Shown here: piece by piece, positions 6,434-13,369 of the stretch | Numbering within the stretch: the first letter of the stretch is position 1 | Layout of the letters: every line of letters starts with the position of its first letter | Virus record (IMG/VR): IMGVR_UViG_3300044796_000168 | Span: 1-40,416 of that record | DNA length: 40,416 nucleotides | Source: a virus | Direction: 5' to 3' (one strand) | Made by a program: the position numbers and the translations under genes | Notes under the pieces: model-generated | What the model saw: only the letters and a program-made list of their open reading frames with translations | What the model was told of the DNA's origin: nothing | Database searches by the model: none

Positions 6434-6742
6434 TCATCCCGTGCCCCTTTCCGTTCGCTGCGTCACCGCCTCAATCTCGCCCATGAGGTAGCGCACCTCG
6501 TTCATGTGAAGCGTGCACGCGGTGAACGCCTCCTTCGGCTTTTTGTCCCACGCGCCAACCGCCAGCCAGTTCGCTATCGTGCACAGCTCAAACGCGAGCT
6601 CGTCCGCCACCGCGTCGAATTGCACGCGCAGCGAATCGAGAGAGCGCCCCTCGCGCACGTAGTCCCGCCCCGATAGCGGCAACCGCTCGGGCGCCTCGGG
6701 CATTGCCAGCTCGCGGTCGGGCGGCTCGTCATTCTCGCTCAT
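6434..6742 (-). CDS. hypothetical protein
   Basis: A 102-residue acidic soluble protein. After a Pro/Glu-rich N-terminus it is mostly helical (LDSLRVQFDAVADELAFELC, then AFTACTLHMNEVRYLMGEIE). No family recognised. It overlaps the upstream coiled-coil membrane gene by 14 bases and ends one base before the endolysin start, so it is part of the lysis-like operon. Confidence 0.65.
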   Translation of the reverse strand: MSENDEPPDRELAMPEAPERLPLSGRDYVREGRSLDSLRVQFDAVADELAFELCTIANWLAVGAWDKKPKEAFTACTLHMNEVRYLMGEIEAVTQRTERGTG

Positions 6743-7118
6743 GGCGTTTGCTCCGTTCGTCCAGGCGCACCACTTGTTGCTCGACCGTATCGACGCGAGC
6801 GTGGAGCTTTTGCCCGGTTGTTCCCAGCGACTCCACGAGCTCGCTGCGTGTCACGTACTGACGGGCCATCAGGTTCGCGTCGTGCTGCTCTTGTCGCAGG
6901 TGGGTGAGCTCGGTCTCTGCGGCCTTCAGTCGCTCGAATGCCTGGGGCAGGTTCGCGGTTGCCACGGTGGCAGCCTCCACCTTCGTTTCTACGGCGGCGA
7001 AGCGCTTGGCGAGGCTCTTGGCCTGGGACCACAGCGAGAACGCCGCTACGGCCGCCACGAGCGTCACAGGGATAGCTTTGACGAGCTCGGGGAAGACGAG
7101 AACGAACAGCTTGTCCAT
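6729..7118 (-). CDS. membrane-anchored coiled-coil protein (DUF2730-like)
   Basis: A 129-residue protein: an N-terminal membrane helix (about 5-30, FVLVFPELVKAIPVTLVAAV) followed by a long heptad-rich coiled coil to the end. This layout resembles the DUF2730 proteins of Mu-like phages, and i-spanins. It is first in the minus-strand lysis-like operon. I chose the internal ATG at 7118; the frame stays open to 7283, but that extension crosses a perfect hairpin. Confidence 0.65.
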   Translation of the reverse strand: MDKLFVLVFPELVKAIPVTLVAAVAAFSLWSQAKSLAKRFAAVETKVEAATVATANLPQAFERLKAAETELTHLRQEQHDANLMARQYVTRSELVESLGTTGQKLHARVDTVEQQVVRLDERSKRHERE

Positions 7119-7168
7119 GCGAGCGACGGTAGCAGAGGCGGGCAGGATTGGCCAAAGTACGGCCAGCG

Positions 7169-7203
7169 CTGCACCCGTGAAGCCGAATTGCCCACGGGTG
7201 CAG
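7169..7203 (-). promoter_or_regulatory. 11-bp perfect hairpin in leader of lysis-like operon
   Basis: CTGCACCCGTG (7169-7179) pairs perfectly with 7193-7203 around a 13-base loop, 50-85 bases upstream of the minus-strand start at 7118. A second smaller hairpin (TGGCC/GGCCA) lies between it and the gene. No T-run follows on either strand, so it is more likely a leader structure or protein site than a terminator. Confidence 0.5.
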
Positions 7204-7374
7204 AGCCGTTCGGAGGGTATGGCAAGCTCAGGATGGCGCGGGTTGGTGGGCTGGTCAAGTTGATCGCGTCCGAGCTGAGCCACTAAGTGCGCGTAAAATG
7301 GCGGTGGTCGCTAGGCCACATCGGACAGCGAAAAAGCGCGGTGCACTTCTACTGGATCATCTTGTTTATTGCTA

Positions 7375-7387
7375 AGTGTTGAACACT
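7375..7387. promoter_or_regulatory. 13-bp inverted repeat, operator candidate
   Basis: AGTGTT and AACACT arms are separated by a single G, at the left edge of the AT-rich region and upstream of the HTH gene. Short symmetrical sites like this are typical of phage repressor operators. The HTH protein encoded at 7568 is a possible binder (inference). Confidence 0.35.
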
Positions 7388-7481
7388 CTCTACAGTACTC
7401 ACCAACCCATCTAAATATATATAATCGTGAGTCCTCTAGAGTCCTATTATATAGATCCCTCGGTAAACATAGGGTTTGGCA

Positions 7482-7497
7482 CCGGGACTCGACCCAG
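7482..7497 (-). other. tRNA T-arm-like sequence
   Basis: On the minus strand this reads as a tRNA T-arm (CTGGG stem, TCGAGT loop, CCCGG stem) lacking one T of the usual loop. The flanking bases do not fold into D or anticodon arms with correct loops, so it is not a functional tRNA. Phage attachment sites often match a tRNA 3' end, so this may be a relic. Confidence 0.3.
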
Positions 7498-7567
7498 GAC
7501 GCTGCGAAAACGGCAGGGGGTTGCCGTGGTCCGCGAGCTGAGCTATGCACGCGGCGGAGGTGAAGGC

Positions 7568-7771
7568 ATGGCGATCGGTGACGAGATACGAAAGGCCAGA
7601 GAGGCGATGGGCTGGACTTCGCGGCAGCTCGCGCAGGCAATCAAGAGCCAGGTGCCCACGGTGCGCGCTTGGGAAGAAGGCTGCGGCGCGCCTTCCGCAG
7701 AAATGCTCAATCGCATCGCTCGCGTTACCGGACACGAAGTCAGGTTGGTCAGGAAAGAACAGGGTGACTAA
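7568..7771 (+). CDS. small XRE-type helix-turn-helix protein
   Basis: A 67-residue protein that is little more than one XRE/Cro domain: GDEIRKAREAMGWTSRQLAQ, then SQVPTVRAWEEGCGAPSAEM (recognition helix region) and a final LNRIARVTGHEV. It has an excellent GGAGG ribosome site at 7556-7560; an upstream GTG at 7427 lacks one. It stands at the head of the late plus-strand genes and probably controls the region before it. A 122-bp exact inverted copy of its 3' part lies at the right end of the window. Confidence 0.85.
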   Translation: MAIGDEIRKAREAMGWTSRQLAQAIKSQVPTVRAWEEGCGAPSAEMLNRIARVTGHEVRLVRKEQGD

Positions 7772-7778
7772 AATCTCA
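7657..7778 (+). repeat. 122-bp inverted repeat, internal copy
   Basis: These 122 bases match the reverse complement of 40295-40416 exactly by eye. The repeat covers the last 37 codons and stop of the HTH gene plus 7 bases beyond, and identity stops abruptly at 7779. The other copy runs off the end of the window. Confidence 0.95.
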
Positions 7779-8084
7779 AAGCGCGCGCTATCCGCTTTGC
7801 GCAAGAGCTTCGATGCGCAGTGGGCAGGCAAAGACACAGACGTGCGGTTGCTGCCGTTGACTCCAGCCGGCTCAGCTCGTACAAGCTCACCCATGAAGCA
7901 ATTACGAGGCTTTGCTCTCATGACGCCCGAGCGCCAACGAGAGATCGCAAAACAAGGCGGACACGCCGCACAAGAAACGGGGAGAGGTCACCGATGGACA
8001 AGCAAAGCAGCGAGCGTAGCGGGGAAGAAGGGCGCGAAAATCCGAATCGCCAATTTGAAGAAAAAACAGCGCTTGGCGACGTAG
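7764..8084 (+). CDS. KGG-motif (stress-induced-type) protein
   Basis: A 106-residue protein. From residue 44 it carries RGFALMTPERQREIAKQGG, then GRGHRWTSKAASVAGKKGA, the pattern of KGG-repeat proteins related to E. coli YciG. Their role is unknown. I favour the GTG start (7764), which overlaps the HTH stop and follows an AGGAAAG site. An ATG at 7893 would give only the 63-residue KGG core but has no ribosome site. The C-terminus is strongly basic. Confidence 0.65.
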   Translation: MTKISKRALSALRKSFDAQWAGKDTDVRLLPLTPAGSARTSSPMKQLRGFALMTPERQREIAKQGGHAAQETGRGHRWTSKAASVAGKKGAKIRIANLKKKQRLAT

Positions 8085-8272
8085 CGCTTTTTGTTCTCGC
8101 GCCGCAGGTGGGCGAGCTCCACTTGGACGATGCGGAGATCCTGAAGATTGGTGGCCGCTGGGCTTATCGCGGTCGCACCAACGGAACGATCGTGGTGCGT
8201 TATACGGACACCACGCTCGGGCATGTCGAGAAAAATCCGATCGGTGTTTACAGGTCGTTGCCGCGCCAATGA
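7994..8272 (+). CDS. hypothetical protein
   Basis: A 92-residue protein with a GAGAGGT ribosome site, nested over the end of the KGG gene (91 bases, different frame). The first 25 residues are charged and probably disordered. The rest looks beta-rich (DVALFVLAPQVGELHLDDAE, RTNGTIVVRYTDTTLG). It ends in an ATGA overlap with the nuclease gene, which supports it as real. No family recognised. Confidence 0.6.
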   Translation: MDKQSSERSGEEGRENPNRQFEEKTALGDVALFVLAPQVGELHLDDAEILKIGGRWAYRGRTNGTIVVRYTDTTLGHVEKNPIGVYRSLPRQ

Positions 8273-8694
8273 TTGGCAGCATACGCAAGCACGCTTTCGG
8301 CGAGCCTGCGCCCACCACGAAAAAACCGCGAGTGTATCGCGAAACGAGCGCGCAAAAACGCGTCGTTGCCGATTTGCGCAAAGACCCGAATTGGATGGTG
8401 CTGCGCCTGGAGAACGCGCAGCAACGCACCGAAGCCGCCGCCGCTCGTGACAAGGCGATGGGAATGCACAAGGGCGCGCCTGACCTGATCGTGATTTACA
8501 AACGCAACCTCGCGTGGCTGGAAATGAAAGCGAAGACCACCACGAGCGATGCGCAGAACCAATGCCACTTCGAGCTGCGAGCTCGCGGGCAGATCGTTAT
8601 TGTCGGCCGAGGATACAACGAAGCAATGGCCAAACTGGCAGCGTTTGCGGCGATGTGCGACAACACAGAGAGTGGCGCGACACTTCCACCATGA
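8269..8694 (+). CDS. VRR-NUC family nuclease
   Basis: A 141-residue protein with the VRR-NUC domain of the PD-(D/E)XK fold: KGAPDLIVIYKRNLAWLEMK holds the catalytic PD and E-x-K residues, followed by TTTSDAQNQCHFELRARGQ and a final GYNEAMAKL helix. Stand-alone VRR-NUC proteins are common in phages, where they probably act on branched DNA. It sits just before the packaging genes, so trimming of replication intermediates before packaging is plausible (inference). Confidence 0.85.
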   Translation: MIGSIRKHAFGEPAPTTKKPRVYRETSAQKRVVADLRKDPNWMVLRLENAQQRTEAAAARDKAMGMHKGAPDLIVIYKRNLAWLEMKAKTTTSDAQNQCHFELRARGQIVIVGRGYNEAMAKLAAFAAMCDNTESGATLPP

Positions 8695-8735
8695 CTGCGT
8701 CGATTGTCTTCGCCTCGAATACAATCGCGTTGTGA
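8691..8735 (+). CDS. 14-codon bridging ORF
   Basis: MTASIVFASNTIAL starts in an ATGA overlap with the nuclease stop and ends in a GTGA overlap with the next small gene. It is too short to call on sequence alone. It may serve only to pass ribosomes from one gene to the next, or be chance. Confidence 0.25.
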   Translation: MTASIVFASNTIAL

Positions 8736-8923
8736 GTCAATTGCAAATCGCGATGGAGCGCAACGAGGCACTTGAGCAGCAGCTATTGCGCTCGTTCGAC
8801 GAAAAAGAGTTGAGCAAGTGGAAAGGCAAACAAGATGGCGATGAGCGGATCGGCGATGGGCGACGCAGTGGTGGCGGCGCTGAAGGCATCGAACCCAGCG
8901 ATCACGGGCGCGATAGAGACTGA
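8732..8923 (+). CDS. small coiled-coil hypothetical protein
   Basis: A 63-residue frame from a GTG overlapping the previous stop. Its first 35 residues look like a natural coiled coil (SQLQIAMERNEALEQQLL). The remainder is polar and Gly-rich and overlaps the next gene by 89 bases, which suggests only the first half is constrained. A small-terminase role is conceivable by position but no DNA-binding motif is seen. Confidence 0.4.
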   Translation: MSQLQIAMERNEALEQQLLRSFDEKELSKWKGKQDGDERIGDGRRSGGGAEGIEPSDHGRDRD

Positions 8924-9068
8924 AATGAAAGCCGCGTGGGAAATCATCGGCGGCGCGATCGTGACGTACATTTCCGCAAATGCACAGGTGAACGTGACGG
9001 CGCCTGAAGCCACGACCATCGCGGGCGGAAACGCTGCAACCATCTCGGCGCCAAATGCCATCACCTAA
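8835..9068 (+). CDS. small hypothetical protein upstream of terminase
   Basis: A 77-residue protein with an AAAGG-like site before its ATG. The N-terminal half is helical (GDAVVAALKASNPAITGAIE); the C-terminal half is a Thr/Ala/Gly-rich beta-like tail (VNVTAPEATTIAGGNAATIS). I recall proteins of this style in structural regions of other phages, but not their function. It overlaps the terminase start by 14 bases. Confidence 0.6.
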   Translation: MAMSGSAMGDAVVAALKASNPAITGAIETEMKAAWEIIGGAIVTYISANAQVNVTAPEATTIAGGNAATISAPNAIT

Positions 9069-10638
9069 AAAGCCGCGCCCGCCCAAAGCACCGCCGCCGC
9101 CTAAACCGCCGGTTAAAGAAGAAGAAGACGATTTAGGCAAGCCGCTTGAAATGGAAAACCCGCAGGGCGGCGGCAGCATTCGCGCCAAGGCGTGGACCAT
9201 TCGGGATATCGACGCGGCGTTGGTGGCTGCTGGATGGCCGCCGGTGTCGCCTCGTTGGTGGGAAGTACTCGACAAAGTTTACAGCTCAAAGCAACGCAAT
9301 ATCGTTGGCCGATGGGGGCGGCGCGGTGGCAAGTCATCCACCATCGCCGGGCGCGTGGCGCTCTTTGAAATTCTTTCCGGGCGTCACGAAGTTCCGCCGG
9401 GCGATACGGGATACTTTGCGATCCTCTCGGCCGACAAAGACCAAGCCAAAGAGCGCTTGGACACGTGCAGCAAAGCGCTCACGGCGATCGGCATCGTTCA
9501 TCGCAAGACCGCCACTGAAATCACCTTCAACGAAAAATCGCCGTACGCGAATCTCGGGATCAAGGCGTTCGCCGCGACCACTTCGGCGGTGGTGTCGTTC
9601 ACGTGCATCGGTTTCCTTGCGGACGAAATGGCGCACTGGCGCGACAAAGACAGCGGCGCGAATCCGGCGAGCGCGATTCTGAAATTGCTGCGCCCGACCA
9701 TGGCCACGATGAAGAACGCCAAAGGCTGGTACGTCTCGGCGCCGTTCTCCACGATCGATCTTCACCACAAGATGTTCACCAAGGGTGAAACCAAGTCGCA
9801 GCTCGTTTTCTTCGGCACCACGCCCGAAATGAATCCGACGCTCACCGACGAAATGATCGTCGAGCTCGAAGACGACGAACAGACGCGCAATAATGCCTAC
9901 TACTGCATCCCGATTTCCGCGGATGAAACCAAATTTTTCCCGGCTGCGTTCATAGACCTGGCCGTTTCCACTCCGCCGCCGCTGCAAGGATCGCCGTCGC
10001 GTACTGCCGCGGGCGCCGACTTCGCTTTTCGGCGAAACTCGTCTGCGATTGCGGTGCTCGACAAATTCGAGGCGGCAGTACCACGCGTGCGGCGCAAAGA
10101 GACTGTGCTGGCTTCGGCGCTGCGGCTCGAAGCGGATGAAGAGCGCATCCCTGGCGAAATGCCGCTTGTGCCTTCCACGACGATTTCGGAGCTGTGCGGG
10201 ATCGCTCACATGCTCGGCGCTGACTCTGTCGCGTGCGATTTGCATTACATCGAAACGGTGCGCGAAGAGACAGACGAACTGGAAATGCCGTTGCTCGAAT
10301 TCCCCACCGACACCAAAGCGATTTCAAACGCCTACGTGCGCTTCCGCGTGCTGCTCACGGAACGCCGCGTGGACTTGTCGCAGGCATCGCCACGCCTCAT
10401 AAAGCAGCTCAAGGAAACGACGCAGAAGCCAACGCAGAGCGGCTTGTCCATCATCAACAAGAGCGATGGCACGGCGCACGGTGACCGCGTGTCGGCGTTG
10501 ATTTGTGCGGTGTGGGCGCAAGAACAAGACTTGATCGATGAGCACGCGGCGATGGGCCAACGGAGGTTTCCGGGCCGCGGTGACACGCCGAACGATGAAG
10601 AATACGACGATCTACCCCCGGCGCGTTTCTTATCGTAA
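9055..10638 (+). CDS. terminase large subunit
   Basis: A 527-residue packaging motor. After a Pro/Lys-rich N-terminus it shows a Walker A-like GRWGRRGGKSS (85-95), a Walker B CIGFLADEMAHW with Asp190 and Glu191, and a coupling motif WYVSAPFST. The C-terminal RNase H-like nuclease has acidic residues at Asp322 (AGADFAF), Asp395 (ACDLHY) and Asp477 (HGDRVSAL). ATP hydrolysis drives DNA into the prohead and the nuclease cuts the concatemer. Length and gene order match Mu gp28-type terminases. No small terminase is recognisable beside it. Confidence 0.93.
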   Translation: MPSPKKPRPPKAPPPPKPPVKEEEDDLGKPLEMENPQGGGSIRAKAWTIRDIDAALVAAGWPPVSPRWWEVLDKVYSSKQRNIVGRWGRRGGKSSTIAGRVALFEILSGRHEVPPGDTGYFAILSADKDQAKERLDTCSKALTAIGIVHRKTATEITFNEKSPYANLGIKAFAATTSAVVSFTCIGFLADEMAHWRDKDSGANPASAILKLLRPTMATMKNAKGWYVSAPFSTIDLHHKMFTKGETKSQLVFFGTTPEMNPTLTDEMIVELEDDEQTRNNAYYCIPISADETKFFPAAFIDLAVSTPPPLQGSPSRTAAGADFAFRRNSSAIAVLDKFEAAVPRVRRKETVLASALRLEADEERIPGEMPLVPSTTISELCGIAHMLGADSVACDLHYIETVREETDELEMPLLEFPTDTKAISNAYVRFRVLLTERRVDLSQASPRLIKQLKETTQKPTQSGLSIINKSDGTAHGDRVSALICAVWAQEQDLIDEHAAMGQRRFPGRGDTPNDEEYDDLPPARFLS

Positions 10639-10676
10639 CTTGCCCCGGCCACTGCCGAGGTGTATTTGCACGGTGA

Positions 10677-12050
10677 ATGGCACAATCATTTTGGCAGTCA
10701 CTCAACCCGTTCAAGAGCACTGCCAAACTGTCAGCGTCACAGCCGTTCGATCAGCGTTCAAAAGATGAAGACGACGATCAAACATCGCGCATCGAAATGC
10801 ATTCGTCTTCGCGCGAGCTCTGGTATCGCCCCACCGTAAGTGGCTGGACTCCCGAACGTGTTGAAAAAGCCGCAGCCATGGCGGACTCGGGTCCGTTGCT
10901 GGAGCTCGCGGACCTTTGCGAGACGATGTTTCGCGACGCTCGCATTTCGGGCGTGCTCGCGACTCGCGCACACGCGTTGCTCGGGATGCCGATTTCATTT
11001 CGCGACGGCAACGACGAAGCGCGCGAAATGCTTGAAGGCGACGCGGATGAAAAGACCGGCGAGTGGTGGCACATGTGCGATGAGAGCGAGCTCGCCAAGC
11101 TGCTCTTTTGGGGAATCACTTCAGGCGTAGGCCTCGCGCAACGCATTGAGCTTCCGCGCCTGATCGGAAAGCCGCACCGCTATCGCATCGAAACGTGGTC
11201 GCCTCGTTGGCTGACCTACTACCATTACGGCAACGGCGGCTCGCATTGGAAAGTGCAGACGCAAAACGGCATGGAGTCCGTGATCCCCGGTGATGGTGAT
11301 TGGATTCTCTTTCAGCCGTACGGCGCTCGCCGGCCGTGGGCCGAAGGTCTTTGGCGTGCGCTCGCGTTTCCGTGGTTGCTCAAGCATTTCAGCATGGAAG
11401 ACCGCGCCAATTTTTCGCAGGTGCTCGGCTCACCGGTCATGCTCGGCACGACTTCGCACACGGGCACGGAGCGCCAGCGCCGCACGTACATGGGCCAACT
11501 TGCTTCGCTCGGGAAAAACGCAAAGCTCGTGCTGCCGCAAGGTTGGGATCTGAAACTCGTGGAAGCGGCGAGCGCAGGAAAAAGCGGCGACGTTTTCGAT
11601 CAGCAGATAAAGTTCTCGAATGAAGAGATCACGATCGCGATTGCAGGTCAGACAGTGACGACCGAAGGCACGCCGGGATTCTCTGACGGAAATCCGCAAA
11701 AGCAAATCGCGCAAAACTTGATCCGCTTCGATGGGGAGCGGCTTTCTACGTGCTTGCAGCAGCAACACGTCTCACCGTGGGTTAAGATGAATTTCGGTGT
11801 CACGGCTTCGGCGCCGTGGCCGAAGTGGGTGACCGAAGAGCCCGAAGACATCACAGAAAAAGCGGACGGTCTCGGCAAGCTCGGTGATGCGATCACCAAG
11901 TTGGACGGCGCGCTAAAAGTCCACGGTATGAAAGTGGACGCGAAAAAGATCATGGACGATTTCGGGATCGATGTGCTCGCGCAAGATCCCAACGCGGAGC
12001 CCGTGCCGGCGACGGCAGACAAAGCGCCGACAACGGGGGGAGCATCATGA
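10677..12050 (+). CDS. portal protein (Mu gp29 / DUF935 type)
   Basis: A 457-residue protein matching Mu-type portals: helical N-terminal region (LLELADLCETMFRDARISGV), a middle with RYRIETWSPRWLTYYHYGNG and a wing-like DWILFQPYGARRPWAEGLWR, then FSMEDRANFSQVLGSPVMLG and GQTVTTEGTPGFSDG toward the C-terminus. It would form the 12-mer ring through which DNA enters and to which the tail connects. It lies right after the terminase and overlaps the protease by ATGA. A GAGGTG ribosome site lies somewhat far upstream. Confidence 0.9.
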   Translation: MAQSFWQSLNPFKSTAKLSASQPFDQRSKDEDDDQTSRIEMHSSSRELWYRPTVSGWTPERVEKAAAMADSGPLLELADLCETMFRDARISGVLATRAHALLGMPISFRDGNDEAREMLEGDADEKTGEWWHMCDESELAKLLFWGITSGVGLAQRIELPRLIGKPHRYRIETWSPRWLTYYHYGNGGSHWKVQTQNGMESVIPGDGDWILFQPYGARRPWAEGLWRALAFPWLLKHFSMEDRANFSQVLGSPVMLGTTSHTGTERQRRTYMGQLASLGKNAKLVLPQGWDLKLVEAASAGKSGDVFDQQIKFSNEEITIAIAGQTVTTEGTPGFSDGNPQKQIAQNLIRFDGERLSTCLQQQHVSPWVKMNFGVTASAPWPKWVTEEPEDITEKADGLGKLGDAITKLDGALKVHGMKVDAKKIMDDFGIDVLAQDPNAEPVPATADKAPTTGGAS

Positions 12051-13288
12051 AGATGACTTGGGAGAAACGTTTCTACGTCGCACTGCGCCGCGGCTCTTTG
12101 GCCAGTTCGGTCGCGAGCATCGCGCTTTCGATGTCGAACGAACCGCCAAAAGAGATCCTGTTTTTCAAGGCGGGATGGAACGAAACGCAAAAGGGAAAAT
12201 TTCTTTTCGACGATCAAGCGGCACGCGATGTGATGGCGGCTTACGAGCGCCACGGCGTGGATTGCATGATTGATCTCGAACACCTTTCGCTCGACCCCGA
12301 GGCAGAAAATTACGATCCCGATGCGCGCGCTTGGTACAAATTGAGCGTGCGCGATGGTGCGTTGTGGGCCACCGAAGTCGAGTGGACACCCGATGGTGAA
12401 GACCGATTGCGAAACAAGAAACAGCGCTATATCTCGCCGTTTTTTGAATTCGACCCGAAAACGAAACGCATCAAAGCAGTCTTCAATGCGGGGCTCGTGG
12501 CGGTGCCGGCGACGAATGACACGCCGGCATTGATTGCAGCTTCCTTGCGTGCGAGACAAAAACTTGGCAGTCTACCGAACGAGGCTATTGACATGAACAA
12601 AATTCTTTCCGCCCTTGGTCTTAAGGATGATGCAACCGAAGAAGATGCTTTGGCCGCAATCAAAGCTTTGACTGATGGCGGAGGCGACAGCGACGAAGTG
12701 ATGAAGAAGCTGCGCAAGGCGCTCAAGCTCGCCGACGATGCGAGCGCCGATGAATGCATGTCCGCCTTGAGCGAAAAGCTCGGCGACGATGAAGAGCCGT
12801 CAGACGATGACGACAAGAAAGAAAAAGAAGAGCTCAAGGCTCTCGCGAAGCTCAATCCGAAACTCTACGGCGAGTTGATGGCGTTGCGCGCCGGCAAGTC
12901 CGAAGTGGACAAGCGGATCGGCAAGCTCGAAAAGCTCACCGAGCAACAGCAGGTGGATGCGTTCATCCAAGCGAACATCGCGAAGATTCCTTTGTCCATG
13001 GAGAAATGGGCCAAAGGCCAATCGATCGAAGTCCTCTCGGGATTCGTTTCGACATCGCAATTCACCCGTGAGCCAGCGAAGGAGCCGAAGCACGTGCAGA
13101 GCGGAAACAATGGCGGCGGCGCCACCGAAGACCCGGACAAGCTCACCGAAAAAGATTTGACCCCCGAAGATTTGAAGACCGCCAAGCTAGCCGGCATTCC
13201 GCCGTCTGCTGTCTTGGCTGAACGCAAACGCGAGTTGCAGCGCAAGCGCGACCACGTTGCGCTCTCTGTCTCGCGCATCGACAGCTAA
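12047..13288 (+). CDS. prohead protease with C-terminal scaffold (Mu gpI type)
   Basis: A 413-residue protein. Residues about 33-170 fit the Mu I protease family (EILFFKAGWNETQKGKFLFD, DVMAAYERHGVDCMIDLEHL, KQRYISPFFEFD). From residue 183 follows an acidic, coiled-coil-rich scaffold-like region (SALGLKDDATEEDALAAIKA to the C-terminus). In Mu the scaffold is also made alone from an internal start in the same frame; an equivalent start exists here at 12593. The protein would shape the prohead and then process it before packaging. Confidence 0.87.
   Translation: MKMTWEKRFYVALRRGSLASSVASIALSMSNEPPKEILFFKAGWNETQKGKFLFDDQAARDVMAAYERHGVDCMIDLEHLSLDPEAENYDPDARAWYKLSVRDGALWATEVEWTPDGEDRLRNKKQRYISPFFEFDPKTKRIKAVFNAGLVAVPATNDTPALIAASLRARQKLGSLPNEAIDMNKILSALGLKDDATEEDALAAIKALTDGGGDSDEVMKKLRKALKLADDASADECMSALSEKLGDDEEPSDDDDKKEKEELKALAKLNPKLYGELMALRAGKSEVDKRIGKLEKLTEQQQVDAFIQANIAKIPLSMEKWAKGQSIEVLSGFVSTSQFTREPAKEPKHVQSGNNGGGATEDPDKLTEKDLTPEDLKTAKLAGIPPSAVLAERKRELQRKRDHVALSVSRIDS
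12581..12595 (+). promoter_or_regulatory. internal ribosome site and start for separate scaffold
   Basis: GAGG at 12581-12584 stands 8 bases before an in-frame ATG (12593, residue 183 of the protease). The product would be a 231-residue scaffold lacking the protease domain, as with Mu gpZ. The junction lies exactly between the recognisable protease part and the acidic scaffold part. Confidence 0.55.
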
Positions 13289-13313
13289 GCAGTACTCATA
13301 GAAAATGCAGTTG

Positions 13314-13334
13314 TGGCGTCGCTCCCGCCATTTT
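13314..13334 (+). promoter_or_regulatory. hairpin with TCGCTCC loop upstream of decoration gene
   Basis: A 5-bp stem (TGGCG/CGCCA) closes the 7-base loop TCGCTCC and is followed by TTTT. It sits in the 81-base gap before the gene at 13370. The same loop on a different 5-bp stem recurs before the major capsid gene, so this is more than a random hairpin. A terminator, attenuator, processing site or protein-binding site are all possible. Confidence 0.5.
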
Positions 13335-13369
13335 GATTTGAACACGAAATCGAAAGCGGAGAGCAAAAA

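Larger units (their letters stand above)
7119..7567. other. intergenic control region, partly AT-rich
   Basis: About 450 bases between the divergent lysis-like operon and the HTH gene, without a convincing gene. The left half is GC-rich and holds hairpins (7169-7203). From about 7360 to 7475 it becomes strikingly AT-rich for this genome. It holds a 13-bp inverted repeat (7375-7387), a TATAAT hexamer (7420-7425) without a good -35, the palindrome CTCTAGAG and repeated GAGTCCT words. Divergent promoters probably lie here. Confidence 0.6.

Noticed and set aside
7475-7560. Possible complete tRNA gene on the minus strand
   Set aside because: Only a T-arm-like part fits. The anticodon candidate stems give 6-base loops or lack U33, no D-arm pairs, and acceptor ends do not match.
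7427-7567. N-terminal extension of the HTH protein from a GTG at 7427
   Set aside because: It would run through the AT-rich and T-arm-like region with no ribosome site; the ATG at 7568 has a perfect one and starts the domain correctly.
9334-10245. 303-codon minus-strand frame inside the terminase gene
   Set aside because: Antisense shadow; the plus strand carries all terminase motifs.
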